Below, one piece after another: positions 27,413-39,034 of a stretch of DNA of 64,000 bases (its first letter is position 1; each line of letters begins with the position of its first letter). The notes under the pieces are model-generated. The model made no database searches. It was given only the letters and a program-made list of their open reading frames with translations, and was not told the DNA's origin. The DNA lies in the NCBI RefSeq assembly GCF_954871325.1, contig NC_088777.1, positions 6,487,366 through 6,551,365 on the forward strand. The letters run 5' to 3'. Origin of the DNA: Gordionus sp. m RMFG-2023. Lineage: Eukaryota; Nematomorpha; Gordioida; Chordodea; Parachordodidae. The translations under genes were made by a program, and so were the position numbers.

Positions 27413-27781
27413 GTAAAAAAAAAAATTTTAAATTGTTTAAAAAAATTTTTTATCTATAAAGCATACTTTTATTTGCGATAAAAAAGGGTCATAAAATGGA
27501 ATGAAATTTGATATTTTATAATATTCTACAATCGATATTTATATCGTTTCTTAATAATTGCCTAGGCACGAGTCTAGGTTTAATTAATGTTATGTCTTAT
27601 GATTTGGCTTTAGATTTAATGGCTAGATAAATATGATGAAAATATTGATCTATATTTATCCTTACTATATTTATTTGTTCGTATATAATTTACTCTAAAT
27701 TAATCACCTTAACCAAATCTATTAGTTTTTATGATTTATACAAATAGGTATAAGAAAATAATTTATTGTTACAATTAGCAG

Positions 27782-27812
27782 CTATTTTATTTTGAAGGAG
27801 AATCGGTGGTTT
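27782..27812. repeat. 31-bp direct repeat, partner at 37789-37819
   Basis: TTTTGAAGGAGAATCGGTGG here and TTTTGAAGGGGAATCGGTGG at 37.8 kb lie in matching 31-bp contexts (about 29 of 31 identical). Both sit exactly at the lower-coordinate edge of a minus-strand retroelement block. Confidence 0.5.
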
Positions 27813-27829
27813 TTTTTAGTTTATATTCT

Positions 27830-28750
27830 CTTAATTTCCTTTTGTTACTTTGTTCTATGAAAAAAAAAATTTATATCTACCGTTGTTTTAATTTTTCTTT
27901 ATTAATTATTTTGTTAATGTCTCACTTCCTTTCCCGTAATTTTGTGCCCAAGATATATCACCCCCAACACACTTTTTTCCTTATTCGTCCGCAATCCTAT
28001 TTCTTTGATTCTCCGAAATACTCCCTCCAATCTTCGTTCGTTATATTCGGAAGTTTTTCCTTAAACACAATTCCCTTAAAAAGGCAGCCATTGTTTGCTG
28101 GAAAATAGGAGCTAATATACTAAGTCCAAATAGCAATCTACAAAATTGGAAACAATCTCTTTGGCGTAGTAATGGTTAATAATTTCTTTACCTCCGGTTT
28201 TACACGCAGCTGCAGATTATTTGATAAATCAACTTTTAAAATATAAATACTTTCCTTTATTTGTTATTTCTTCGATTCGCGGCAATGGATATTTGACTCA
28301 CAACCTAAGGATTCAGCGTCCTAAAATATGCGCATAAAAAGGGCCGGCTATTAGCTTTCTTCACAGGCACCAGTGGAGTCACTCATTCACTGTTTCTCCA
28401 TTCAAACGGGATAGTGGCAACACAAAGTTTTAGTCCATAGCCCTCCTTCAATTTATACATAATCTTTGAGGCACCCCAACTCTTCGTTGAAAATTTATTG
28501 ATACTTCTGTATTAAACTCTGAACTCCTTCTTGCAATTTGATCATTCCAATTTCCCCTCCATTTTCTTCCTTAAGTGGCAACTCCCCTCCACTGTTCTGC
28601 GTCTCAGCCTCTATCACCTCTCTATTTTCTTGATACTGCCACACGTTCCCTTCCACAGTCTTTCCCTTTTCATCCTTTTTCTTAACCTCATTATAATCTT
28701 TATAAAGTCCAACTTCCTAAGCAATATTTACTTAGTTTTCCCCAGAACTA
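27830..28750 (-). pseudogene. Ty3/gypsy reverse transcriptase, decayed
   Basis: Read right to left across several frames, the RT blocks appear in order. First a '..li.kYq.iFnEElG' start and GVPV-type linker. Then a PVKKANSRPFL-like block, KVDLSNNLQLRVKPEVK (the 'skiDLs...lQl.v.pe.k' motif), TITTPKRLF and FQQTMAAFLREL. Finally EYNERRLEGVFRRIKEIGL and IYLGHKITGKEVRH, the 'vf.rike.gl...eKs.l...yLGhkit..G' block. The YxDD box is not legible. The right part (about 28750-28960) is a linker of repeated TTTGCTCCTATAATTTTTCC-like text that also occurs at 32.1-32.2 kb, showing that the RT and the protease region at 32.3/36 kb once joined. RNase H and integrase are absent. Confidence 0.75.
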
Positions 28751-29559
28751 TTTTCCCTTAATACGCTCCTAAAATTATTTCTCCCTATTTTGCTTTTAGA
28801 ATTCCACCCCCTATCACACTCTTAGAATTTTTTCCCCTACTTGGCTCCTATAATTTTTCCCCCCGATTTTGCTCTTATAATTCTTCCTCCATATTTTGCT
28901 ATATCACCCTATTTCGCTCCTCACTGTGTGACAAATTTCGACTTGATTCTTTGGGAAAAATAAAAGAAACATGTTTTAAGACAGTTTTTTATGCATATTC
29001 TAAATCCGCTGTCAGTTTTTTTTTAGCACGTCAGGTTTTTTATTTATTTTAGGTTAAAGTGGCCAAAAAGGTCATTTTTTGAAGGTTTATAACTTCGGTT
29101 CTAATGATCCCTACAACTAAAAAAAATATCTTAATTTTTGCAGCAAACCTTCCTTATTATTATTATTATACATTTTTTTTTATAAATCCTACTCAATTTT
29201 TAAACAACCTATATTTTTTAAATTTACCTTTATTTATAAAATCTTTTTTAATATAGCTTACATTTAATATATTTATTTATTGCGGCTTTCGTTCTCTTCA
29301 CTACACTGCACACGGTACGATGTTAAACAATTTATTTTAAATGAAATAGTTATATTTCTCATATTTAAATAAATATATTATGCGAAGCTAACCTATCTTA
29401 TATTTTACTTTTAATGAACCTTTTATCGGTCCGTTGTCCCACCCCCTCCTTCATTATTATATAGGATTTAACTTGTAATATACAATAAATTTATTGAATT
29501 TAAAACAAATTAAACAATAACATAAAATCTATCGAATTTAAAAACATTTAATGGTAAAT

Positions 29560-31162
29560 CTAAATATATTTCCGCGAATATGAAGTTGATGATTTATCTT
29601 CAAAAAAGATACTCCAGCAGTAGTCCGCCAACATATTTATACGATTCTTGCAGTGATAAAACTTTTCGAGATTTTCTATCTGTTGATGGAACCGCTCCCC
29701 CATTTCTTCTGACACAGCACCTAAGTTTTCAGGAAAAAAATCTTTATGGGAATGAAGAAAATGGATTTTGAGGGACATTCGGCATCCCATTTTCTTATAA
29801 TTTGTTAATAGGTCATGAATTTTCGCACGATAGTCGGCTGATTTATGATTGCCAAGGAACGATCTGCATATCCGTTTAAAAAATTTCCATGCTTCTAATT
29901 CAATGAGTAACAATTCATCTTCAAAAAACTGTCCTTCATGAGTTTTCTTATTTGGGGGCCTACTAAAATCCCCTCTTTTATTTTTGCTTGGGATAGCTTG
30001 GGGAAAAAATTTCTTAGGTATATCGTGGGGCCCTTGGACAATTTTTTGATATAATTTAGTCCTAATTTTATGTGCAACGGAGGCAACAAAATCTTATTTT
30101 TAGAAATAAGCGGGATATTTACGCGATTTTTTTTAAGAACGTTGGGACGATCCTCCCATTCAGATACTGTATAATGTTTTAGAGTTTCTCTGGAATTCCA
30201 GAGACAAAGAAAACACGAATGCTTGGTGTAGCCTAACTGAAGGCCCGTCAGGATTGCGATCAATTTGAGATCGCAGCATATCTTAAATTCGTAAATGGAA
30301 TAATTTTTTTTGACAAAATATTTCATATTTTCATATGTTTCATTTAACTGGTTGGAATAGGCGATGGGAATTGATGACTTAGAATTTTTGTTATGAAACA
30401 AAACTGCTTTCAAGCTGTTTTTGCTTGAATCGATGAACAAGCGCCATTCATCGGGCACTAATTCATATTAAGTTGTAAAATTGACCTAGATTGTTGGAAT
30501 AGTATAAAAAAATTTCGTAAGAGAATAAATTTTTAAACGATGCTCCACGGAATCGGTATGAAGTTCGAACTCCGTTTTTAAAAATTTGAAAATCATTAAG
30601 CCTTGAGGCTAAAAATTTGGACTTTCTTTTTGAAAGTTGTAAATTTCTGGTTATGTCATTTAGTTGCTCTTGTGACATAAATGGCGAATCCTTTTCGGGA
30701 TGATACTCAAGATCAATATTGTCATTGTCCTGGCAACGTAATTTTTCTAGCTGCGAACTATTAAAAAAAGGAACTGTTGTATGCATATTATATTTTACCG
30801 GATAAACAACCGACGAAATTTCAGGATAACGAATTTTCTTATTTTTTTGTTAAATCCAAATGTACTAATCGAGCAAAAATAACAATCCCATGAATGATTC
30901 TTGCTACGTGCCAAAATGCAGGTTTCGAATAAGGCAAATATGACCGTTTTCCATTTACCCATGAATTAAAAGAATTATAACATGTTTTACATATGTAATT
31001 AGAGGCAAATGGTTTATCCAAATCGCAGAGTGGAATATTGTAATAAATTTCATAAATCCTTTGAATGATCGGAGAAATTGGACATTTTTGTGCGGGCAAT
31101 ATATAGACCGCACAGATGTAACAAAATTTAGAGACACACTTTAAACAAGGGGACCTCGGCAT
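29560..31162 (-). pseudogene. transposon-borne zinc-binding protein of the 'CGDLK...GYTK..CFLC' family, in four frames
   Basis: Four minus-strand pieces run in order: 31162-30839, 30786-30463, 30458-29895 and 29913-29560. The first has paired cysteines (FCYICAVYI, then YICKTCYNSFNSWVNGKR). The second carries LNDITRNLQLSKRKSKFLAS. The third has PDEWRLFIDSSKNSLKAVL, LQLGYTKHSCFLCLW and LLPPLHIKLGL. The fourth has GCRMSLKIHFLHSHKDFF, GAVSEEMGERFHQQIE and ADYCW. These blocks are the hallmarks of a protein found in many copies in invertebrate genomes and usually annotated only as uncharacterised. Its repeat-like spread suggests a transposon protein, but its class is not known to me. Frameshifts separate the pieces, so this copy is dead, though little diverged. 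It sits between the RT and protease pieces of the gypsy element. Confidence 0.85.
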
Positions 31163-31339
31163 TAATTTTTTGTAGAATATTATATAAGGAGGGAATTTGA
31201 ATAATATTTTAAATCCAATTTTAAAAAAAAATTAATGAAAGAAATTAAATGTTTATGAAAAATTAAACGATTCTTCTCCTTTCTTCCTACTCTTTATTTG
31301 GCATTATTATTTATTGCCCATACTACGGGTTCAAGGTAC

Positions 31340-31860
31340 TCCATTGGAAAATCATATATTTTGATATAAATTGATTAAAAAAACAAATATTCTTATATAC
31401 ATCTAAAAAAGATATATATTAATAAAAAATATGAAAAAATTACCAATTATTGCATTTTAAATAAATTTTGCTTCAAAAATGCTCAATTCAAAAAGAGTAC
31501 AAATTAAAAAAGTGGGTACAGATATCTGATTTTGGTATAAATTGATCATAAGTGCATAAAATATTACTAAATACATCTAAAAAAGATAAATATTACCTTA
31601 ATTTTGCTTTAAAAATGCTTTATGCAGAGAAAATTCAATAAAAGTGTACAAATTAAAAAGTTCGAAAATATCTGCACCGACTTGTTGAATTTTCATAGCA
31701 TAGAGTACTTTTGAAACATAATTATAATTAGTATATAATCTTGAGCATATTTGAAGCAAAATTATATAAAATTTATCTTCTAAAGTTAATAATTTTGATA
31801 GTAATTTATATTGAAAACTTAAGGCCCCCAAAACAAAATTCTTTACAATTTTTCTCAAAA
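31340..31860. repeat. diverged tandem duplication, period about 175 bp
   Basis: Blocks such as ACATCTAAAAAAGATA, AAAAATGCTCAATTCAAAA and GTACAAATTAAAAA recur at 31.40-31.52 and 31.57-31.68 kb. It lies in the non-coding side of the transposon described at 29560-31162. The minus-strand frame at 31598-31858 runs through it and is not a gene. Confidence 0.45.
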
Positions 31861-32391
31861 CCCAATCGATAAAAAATTATAAAAATTAGTAAATTTATAA
31901 AGAAATATAAGTTTAACACTATCACCAATTTTCAGGGATTTTTATATAAAATTTTTTAAAATATATCTGTATAAAGACCTAAATTTTACCATTTTTGAGA
32001 TTTCAAAAAGTTGTCTATATACGGTAATATTTTTAAAACTTGACATGTAGAAAAAATTTAAAAAACGGATTCGAACTCAGCGTCAAATTCTGCACCAAAA
32101 CTTGGTTTTATTCTTTTCTCCCATTTTTCTTGTCACAGATATTTGCCCTTATTTTGCTCCCATGATTATTCCCCCTCAGTTCATAATTTAAGATGGCCTC
32201 AACTGCCGCCAACACATTCTCACTCTCGAACGGCACAACCGCATATTCCTCACTAGTTATTGGTATAAATATACCCTACCTTTAAAATACTAAAAATTTT
32301 ATACCATGTACCAATTCTAGTGATCCAGTCCCCAACACAATTATATATTTCGATTGATAATCTATAAATCCAATACCTCAACCCTCTTACC

Positions 32392-35300
32392 TAGTGTTGT
32401 TAATCGGCTTAGCCGAGTCGGCTCGAACAGAGCTCACCTAAATTTTGGGTCGTTTTTTTCGACTCCAACTCAAAGTATTGGTCGTTTCTTACGACTTCGA
32501 CTCGAGTTCAAGCCTAAAAAAACGACTTCGACCCAAAATATGGGTCGTTTTTTTCGACTCCGACCCAAGTCCAAGCCGAAAAAAACGACCTCGACCCAAA
32601 ATATGGGTCGTTTTTTACGACTCCGACTCAAAATTTGGGTCGTATTTTTCGACTCAAACTTGAAGTTTAGGTCATATTTTTCGACTCAGACTTGAAGTTT
32701 GGGTCGTATTTTTCGACTCAGACTTGAAGTTTGGGTCGTATTTTTCGACTCAAACTTGAAGTTTAGATCGTATTTTTCGACTCCAACTCAAAGTTTGGGT
32801 CGTTTTTCTGACTCAGACTCAAACATCGGGTCGTTTCATTCAATCCGACCCAAAATATGGATCTTTTTTTTTAAAGACGACTTAAAGTTAGGGTTGCTTT
32901 TTTTCACCCCTAACCCAATATCTAGATCATTTTTTTCGACCAAAAGTCAAATAACATTTAGTATATATTAATAATAGGCGGGAAAGTTACTTAAAGCTTC
33001 TTTAAATTATAATGCTTTGATTAACTATTCATCATAGTTATATTTTAAAATTTTTAAGTGAAGATGTACCATAGAAAAGTGCCATTTGTCATGATGGTTA
33101 TTTTTGAACTTTTTCAAATGAAATAGATAAAAATATATATTGTAGACATGTTAAATCAAAATTTCAGTGATGATGTACCATAGATAAGTGGTAATTGTCA
33201 TAATCGCTATTTTTGAACTTTTTTGAGTTTTTTTAAAGCAAATTGATAAAAATATATATTCTAAACATGTTAAATTAAAAATTCAGTGAGGATGTATCAT
33301 AGATAGGTGAAAATTGTCATAATCGCTATTTTTGAACTTTTTCAAATTTTTTTAAAGGAAATATCTAAAAATATATATTCTAAACATGTTAAATTAAAAA
33401 TTCAGTGAGGATGTATCATAGATAGTTGACAATTGTCATAATCGCTATTTTTGAACTTTTTCAAATTTTTTTAAAGGAAATATCTAAAAATATATATTCT
33501 AAACATGTTAAATTAAAAATTCAGTGAGGATGTATCATAGATAGGTGACAATTGTCATAATCGCTATCTTTGAACTTTTTCAAATTTTTTTAAAGGAAAT
33601 AGCTAAAAATATAAATTCTAAACATGTTAAATTAAAAATTCAGTGAGGGTGTATCATAGATAGGTGACAATTGTCATAATCGCTATTTTTGAACAATTTT
33701 TTTCTACCAAAAGTCAAATAACATTTAGTATATATTAATATTATAGGCGGGAAAGTTACTTAAAGCTTCTTTAAATTATAATGCTTTGATTAACTATTCA
33801 TCATAGTTATATTTTAAAATTTTTAAGTGAAGATGTACCATAGAAAAGTGCCATTTGTCATGATGGTTATTTTTGAACTTTTTCAAATGAAATAGATAAA
33901 AATATATATTGTAGACATGTTAAATCAAAATTTCAGTGATGATGTACCATAGATAAGTGGTAATTGTCATAATCGCTATTTTTGAACTTTTTTGAGTTTT
34001 TTTAAAGCAAATTGATAAAAATATATATTCTAAACATGTTAAATTAAAAATTCAGTGAGGATGTATCATAGATAGGTGAAAATTGTCATAATCGCTATTT
34101 TTGAACTTTTTCAAATTTTTTTAAAGGAAATATTTAAAAATATATATTCTAAACATGTTATATTAAAAATTCAGTGAGGATGTATCATAGATAGGTGACA
34201 ATTTTCATAATCGCTATTTTTGAACTTTTTCAAATTTTTTTAAAGGAAATATCTAAAAAAAATATATTCTAAACATGTTAAATTAAAAATTCAGTGAGGA
34301 TGTATCATAGATAGGTGACAATTGTCATAATCGCTCTTTTTGAACTTTTTCAATTTTTTTTAAAGGAAATAGCTAAAAATATATATTCTAAACATGTTAA
34401 ATTAAAAATTCAGTGAGGATGTATCATAGATAGGTGACAATTGTCATAATCGCTATTTTTGAACAATTTTTTTCTACCAAAAGTCAAATAACATTTAGTA
34501 TATATTAATATTATAGGCGGGAAAGTTACTTAAAGCTTCTTTAAATTATAATGCTCTGATTAACTATTCATCATAGTTATATTTTAAAATTTTTAAGTAG
34601 AGATGTACCATAGAAAAGTGCCATTTGTCATGATGGTTATTTTTGAACTTTTTTAAATTAAATAGATAAAAATATATATTTTAGACATGTATAAATCAAA
34701 ATTTCAGTGATGATGTACCATAGATCACTGAATTTTTAATTTAACATGTTTAGAATATATATTTTTAGATATTTCCTTTAAAAAAATTTGAAAAAGTTCA
34801 AAAATAGCGATTATGACAATTGTCACCTATCTATGATACATCCACACTGAATTTTTAATTTAACATGTTTAGAATATATATTTTTAGATATTTCCTTTAA
34901 AAAAATTTGAAAAAGTTCAAAAATAGCGATTATGACAATTGTCACCTATCTATGATACATCCTCACTGAATTTTTAATTTAACATGTTTAGAATATATAT
35001 TTTTAGATATTTCCTATAAAAAAATTGAAAAAGTTCAAAAATAGCGATTATGACAATTGTCACCTATCTATGATACATCCTCACTGAATTTTTAATTTAA
35101 CATGTTTAGAATATATATTTTTAGATATTTCCTTTAAAAAAATTTGAAAAAGTTCAAAAGCGATTATGACAATTGTCACCTATCTATGATACATCACTCA
35201 CTGAATTTTTAATTTAACATGTTTAGAATATATATTTTTAGCAATTTGCTTTAAAAAAACTCAAAAAAGTTCAAAAATAGCGATTATGACAATTACCACT

Positions 35301-35988
35301 TATCTATGGTACATCATCACTGAAATTTTGATTTAACATGTCTACAATATATATTTTTATCTATTTCATTTGAAAAAGTTCAAAAATAACCATCATGACA
35401 AATGGCACTTTTCTATGGTACATCTTCACTTAAAAATTTTAAAATATAACTATGATGAATAGTTAATCAGAGCATTATAATTAGAAGCTTTAAGTAACTT
35501 TCCCGCCTATAATATTAATATATACTAAATGTTATTTGACTTTTGGTCGAAAAAAATGATCTAGATATTGGATTAGGGGTGAAAAAAAGCAACCCTAACT
35601 TTAAGTCGTCTTTAAAAAAAAGATCCATATTTTGGGTCGGATTGAATGAAACGACCTGATGTTTGAGTCTGAGTCAGAAAAACGACCCAAACTTTGAGTT
35701 GGAGTCGAAAAATACGATCTAAACTTCAAGTTTGAGTCGAAAAATATGACCCAAACTTCAAGTTTGAGTTGAAAAATACGACCCAAATTTCAAGTTTGAG
35801 TCGAAAAATACAACCCAAATTTTGAGTCGGAGTCGTAAAAAACGACCCATATTTTGGGTCGAAATCGTTTTTTTCGGCTTGAATGCGGGTCGAAGTCGAA
35901 AAAAACGACCCAAGCATTGAGTCGGAGTCGAATAAAACGACCCGAGCTTTGGGTCGGGGTCGCGACTCGCGGCGTTTTAACAACACTA
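32392..35988. mobile_element. 3.6-kb foldback hAT-type element with perfect 8-bp target duplication
   Basis: The ends TAGTGTTGTTAA (left) and the same 12 bases in reverse complement (right) are flanked by CTCTTACC on both sides (32384-32391 and 35989-35996). Each arm starts with a minisatellite built on GACCCAAAATTTGGGTCG and AAAACGACTC, about 550 bp in the left arm and about 450 bp in the right. It continues into AT-rich satellite, and the arms meet head-to-head near 34727. The element has no transposase. Open frames through the minisatellite give repetitive GRFFRLRP-type peptides that are not proteins. Excision joins the minus-strand gypsy protease frame on both sides. The TAGNG ends and 8-bp duplication mark it as a non-autonomous hAT foldback element. 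Confidence 0.95.
32960..35535. repeat. higher-order satellite in the foldback arms (119-bp unit, 768-bp super-unit)
   Basis: A unit of about 119 bp (containing AGGTGACAATTGTCATAATC and TTCTAAACATGTTAAATT) is repeated several times. It is grouped into a super-unit of about 768 bp starting with GTCAAATAACATTTAGTA at about 32946, 33714 and 34485. The left arm carries two full super-units plus the start of a third. The right arm carries one, in reverse orientation, so the arms differ in length. Identity between super-units is very high, implying recent amplification. Confidence 0.9.
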
Positions 35989-36700
35989 CTCTTACCCAAT
36001 GTTGCTTCAATTTCCACCGTACCCATAGCCACCAACTGTGTTCCATCAAATTGCCGTATTCTTAATCCTTTATTCTCCATTATTTACCCCGGCCAAAATC
36101 TCTGATACTTATTGTATTCAATTACCGAAGTAACTGCTTCCATATCAAACAACATATGAACTATTCTCCCATTTAAATTTATAATCACTCTGAGACAAGG
36201 ATTATGTACCACCCACTCCTGGAGCATATTTAAACATCCTCCCTTTATTTATTTTTCGCTGAGAAACCTTTACCTTTGTCACTCTTAACCGCCTCGCCTC
36301 GACCTCTACTTCATCGTCTTTGCCATCATATAGTTACAAATTCCCACATTCCTTTGTCGCACGTCCCCCTTTTCCACCTAAAACATTCGTGCTTAGTTCC
36401 CCAGTTTCTTTAATATTAGGCATACGAATCTCTTCCATCTTCTTCCTTCAATAGTGCTCACATTTGGAGCATTCTAACCCAACCCTCTTTGGAAAACCAC
36501 GTTTGTGGTTTTAATTGATCATATTATACTCCTTTATTATGTCCAAATCGGCCACAATCCGCACATCTTATTCTCTCTTGCTTACCTGAACAATAAGGGG
36601 TGTCCAAGTTTTCCACAACCAAGACATTTTGCCAAGGACTCCCGAAGCATATGACCCAGTTACCGCAATTATAACAATTAATCTAATTCTCCCTCGAGAC
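35989..36700 (-). pseudogene. Ty3/gypsy gag zinc knuckles and protease, decayed (continues at 32290-32391)
   Basis: From right to left, 36690-36480 encodes CCHC knuckles in shifting frames: CYNCGN, CLGCGKLGHPLL and CADCGRFGHNKGV. This is a gag nucleocapsid with several knuckles. A basic linker follows (VTKVKVSQRKINKGRMF). Then 36080-35990 reads RIRQFDGTQLVAMGTVEIEA, matching the 'iR.fdGt...a.G.v.i....g' part of Ty3-type aspartic proteases. The frame resumes on the far side of the foldback element (GKRVEVLDL at about 32370-32390). The active-site D[ST]G is not legible. Internal stops make it non-functional. Confidence 0.75.
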
Positions 36701-36825
36701 TCAAAATTCTGTCTTATTTCTTATACGGTATCAGCACTTGATTATTATCAACATTCTGCCTATCAAAATATCGGATTTGCCAACATCACTATCAATCCAC
36801 CCCTTAATTAACATCTGAACCTGCC

Positions 36826-37264
36826 GGCGTCTACATGAGAGGGGGGTAGGAACAGGTTGCATCCAATTTTCTTTAAGGGGGTAGGGGTTAGGCACCTAGT
36901 ATAATACAATGATATTGATGATCATTGACCATATCTATATATTGCAAACAATCATAGACATTATTTTCCAAATACAACTTTCTACTATCCTTTTAAATGT
37001 AATTTAAATAGGTTAGATAAAATACATTCATTTTAAATGAGGGAGTTTTTAATTGAATTCATGATCTAAAAAATAACATCTATATATTCACAATATTTTG
37101 ATAGCTAGTAGTAGAGATAAAATAATTAAAATTATTAATTAAAAAGTTGTTAATAATAATGAGTAAATATCGCCGCGGAAGGTGGCAAAAATTTTTTACG
37201 GGGTTAGGCATTGGTTTTTGAGGGGGGTTTGCATCCAGTAAAAATCCTGTCATGTAGAGGCTGG
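36826..37264. mobile_element. possible inverted-repeat insertion in the gypsy gag region
   Basis: Left end GCGTCTACATGAGAGG and right end (reverse complement) GCCTCTACATGACAGG match at 14 of 16 positions. Both ends are G-rich (GGGGGG next to the left end, GGGGGGTTTGCATCC near the right) around an AT-rich core. No target duplication is convincingly visible. Confidence 0.4.
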
Positions 37265-37639
37265 CAACCGGCAATCATGTTACCTTACCCATCACATCTA
37301 CCTCCCCATTATGTCCTTCAATTATCAAGCCCATTTATTTTTACATTGCGACTATTTCTCATTCTCCTGCCACAAATTTAATTACATATATAATACTAAT
37401 ATTACTACGGCTCCAAAAATATTATATTAGATCCCAGTATTTTACTAATTTTAATGTCTTCATTTTCGCTTAAAAAAAATTAACTATCACCTTTACAATG
37501 AAAATCTTAACTATCTGAAGGTTAAATGATATATTATTACTAATATAGTCAATAGTTTTTCACGGTATTTACTAATTTAGTACGCTACTCACAGTTACTA
37601 TCACATTTTCTCAAAAATAACCCCTAAATATAATTTCCT

Positions 37640-37775
37640 AATGCAACGCTTAACTAATTACTTAACTTAAACATCCGACACATGGTTAAGCCAATATCTT
37701 GATTAACTAATTACTCAACTTATACGTCCGGCACACGCTAATACCTCGATTAACTAATTACTCAATCCAAAAACT
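37640..37775. repeat. three degenerate ~50-bp tandem copies
   Basis: TAATTAGTTAATCGAGGTAT-like text (minus strand) occurs three times, each followed by a GTGTGCCGGACGTATAAG-like phrase that fades in the third copy. The position beside gag-like DNA would suit an LTR or leader, but no LTR pair was found. Confidence 0.45.
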
Positions 37776-37788
37776 GTCTTGGCCACCA

Positions 37789-37819
37789 CTATTTCATTTT
37801 GAAGGGGAATCGGTGGTTT
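37789..37819. repeat. 31-bp direct repeat, partner at 27782-27812
   Basis: See the partner entry. It marks the left boundary of the GC-rich block at 37820-39034. Confidence 0.5.
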
Positions 37820-39034
37820 TCCTTCGGTTCAGCGTCTTACTGTTGTTGTGAAGTAGATCTGTAAGAAGTCCGTGGGTTCCGACATTGATATTACCCATTG
37901 CTGTTGATAGGCGGAACGGCAATGTACCCCACCTGGGGCGCACCAGAAACACCTACTATCTCGGCAAGCGAGCTTACCAAGGAGCTGACGATAGATCTCT
38001 AATCTACCCCCTGACTATTGATTTCTGAGGATAACCAAGAGGCGGTTGAAGGGTTATCAATCCTCCACTCTTGGATGCCTAAGTCTTCTGATAGCAGTGA
38101 GAATATATTCTACAAAGACTCAGATGGTTGACCGGCGTTGGGAATATATGGCGGAGGTGAGGGAGGTAGAAGGGAGGAGAAAAGGAAGAATTTTTTGCAA
38201 AGAAGGAAGAAATAGTAGTAAGAGACGGATTGCTTGGGAGCTTATTTCCTCTTCTTGCTCTTGGTAGTGGTCGCCTCCATAGTTTCGATCCTCCTGGACG
38301 TACCACTGGTGTCACGTCCTTTTCTTCGAAAGAGCTTATCCGGTACTATTATAATTTCCTTTGCCAACATATATATCTGTTGGTAGGAGGTGTCCTTTGT
38401 TTGGCAGTTTGCCAGTTCCAATGATAACTAGCTTGAGGATTCGAAGTCTTTAAGTGACGGACTCGCATAATACGGAATCGGTCGCTTCGTTACTGCGTTT
38501 TACCACTTTCTCTAAGAACTCCAATTTTTGTTTGCCCCACTAGATGGCCTTACACTTGGACTAAGATAATTTTTTCTTTAATCCTTTCCATAGCAGCTTG
38601 AGCTTGTTTAGTCTTTGTCTAGGCGTGATAACGGGGTTAATATCGCTAAGCCGCATCTGTGAAGCTAGGAATTAGGGCATGCGGCATGTTGTCCAATATG
38701 TCCCTTACGTTCTTAGACTCTTTGGATGATTACCGAGGCTCGGATTCTATCATTGTAGACCTCGCGATAGAGTTAGGCCTAGAGATTTGCATTCTGTTAA
38801 CGTTGGCCGCTAACTCTTCCATCCAGATTGTGAGGGTCGTAATCGCTTGCAATATGTTGTGATCATAGTCTGCGGCGTGCTAAGAACCCCTGGGGCAGTT
38901 ATCGGCCCCAGGAGTAGCGGGTCTCTAATGACGGAGCTATCAGGTGTTAGGGCGTTGGTGGTGATTAAGAGCTCTTCCACCTGACTGGTTGTTGTGGATA
39001 TCTTCGTGGTTTTAATAACCATAATTTTTAACAA
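37820..39034 (-). pseudogene. GC-rich block, gag-like N-terminal region of a minus-strand retroelement
   Basis: About 1.2 kb is close to 50% GC between DNA at about 25% GC. The minus strand begins MVIKTTKISTTTSQVEELLI and, with a frame change, continues ILQAITTLTIWMEELAANVN. Further on come PVVRPGGSKLWRRPLPRARR and a Pro/Ser-rich stretch. A coiled 'l..i..l..w..el..nv' start followed by Arg/Pro-rich low-complexity sequence suits a Gag N-terminus, and it lies on the right side and strand for the gypsy element at 36.7-27.8 kb. I see no capsid or major homology motif, so the identification is contextual. Both strands have open frames of 60-78 codons because of the GC content. Confidence 0.35.

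Noticed and set aside
32354-32971. Long plus-strand frames encoding GRFFRLRP/KKTTSTQ repeats (and the mirror set at 35601-36105)
   Set aside because: They are translations of the minisatellite arms of the foldback element. The repeats exist on both arms and in several frames, with no start, domain or codon signature of a gene.
37820-39034. Plus-strand frames in the GC-rich block as host genes
   Set aside because: Both strands are open because stops are rarer at this GC content. The minus strand fits the adjoining retroelement better, and no plus-strand motif is seen.
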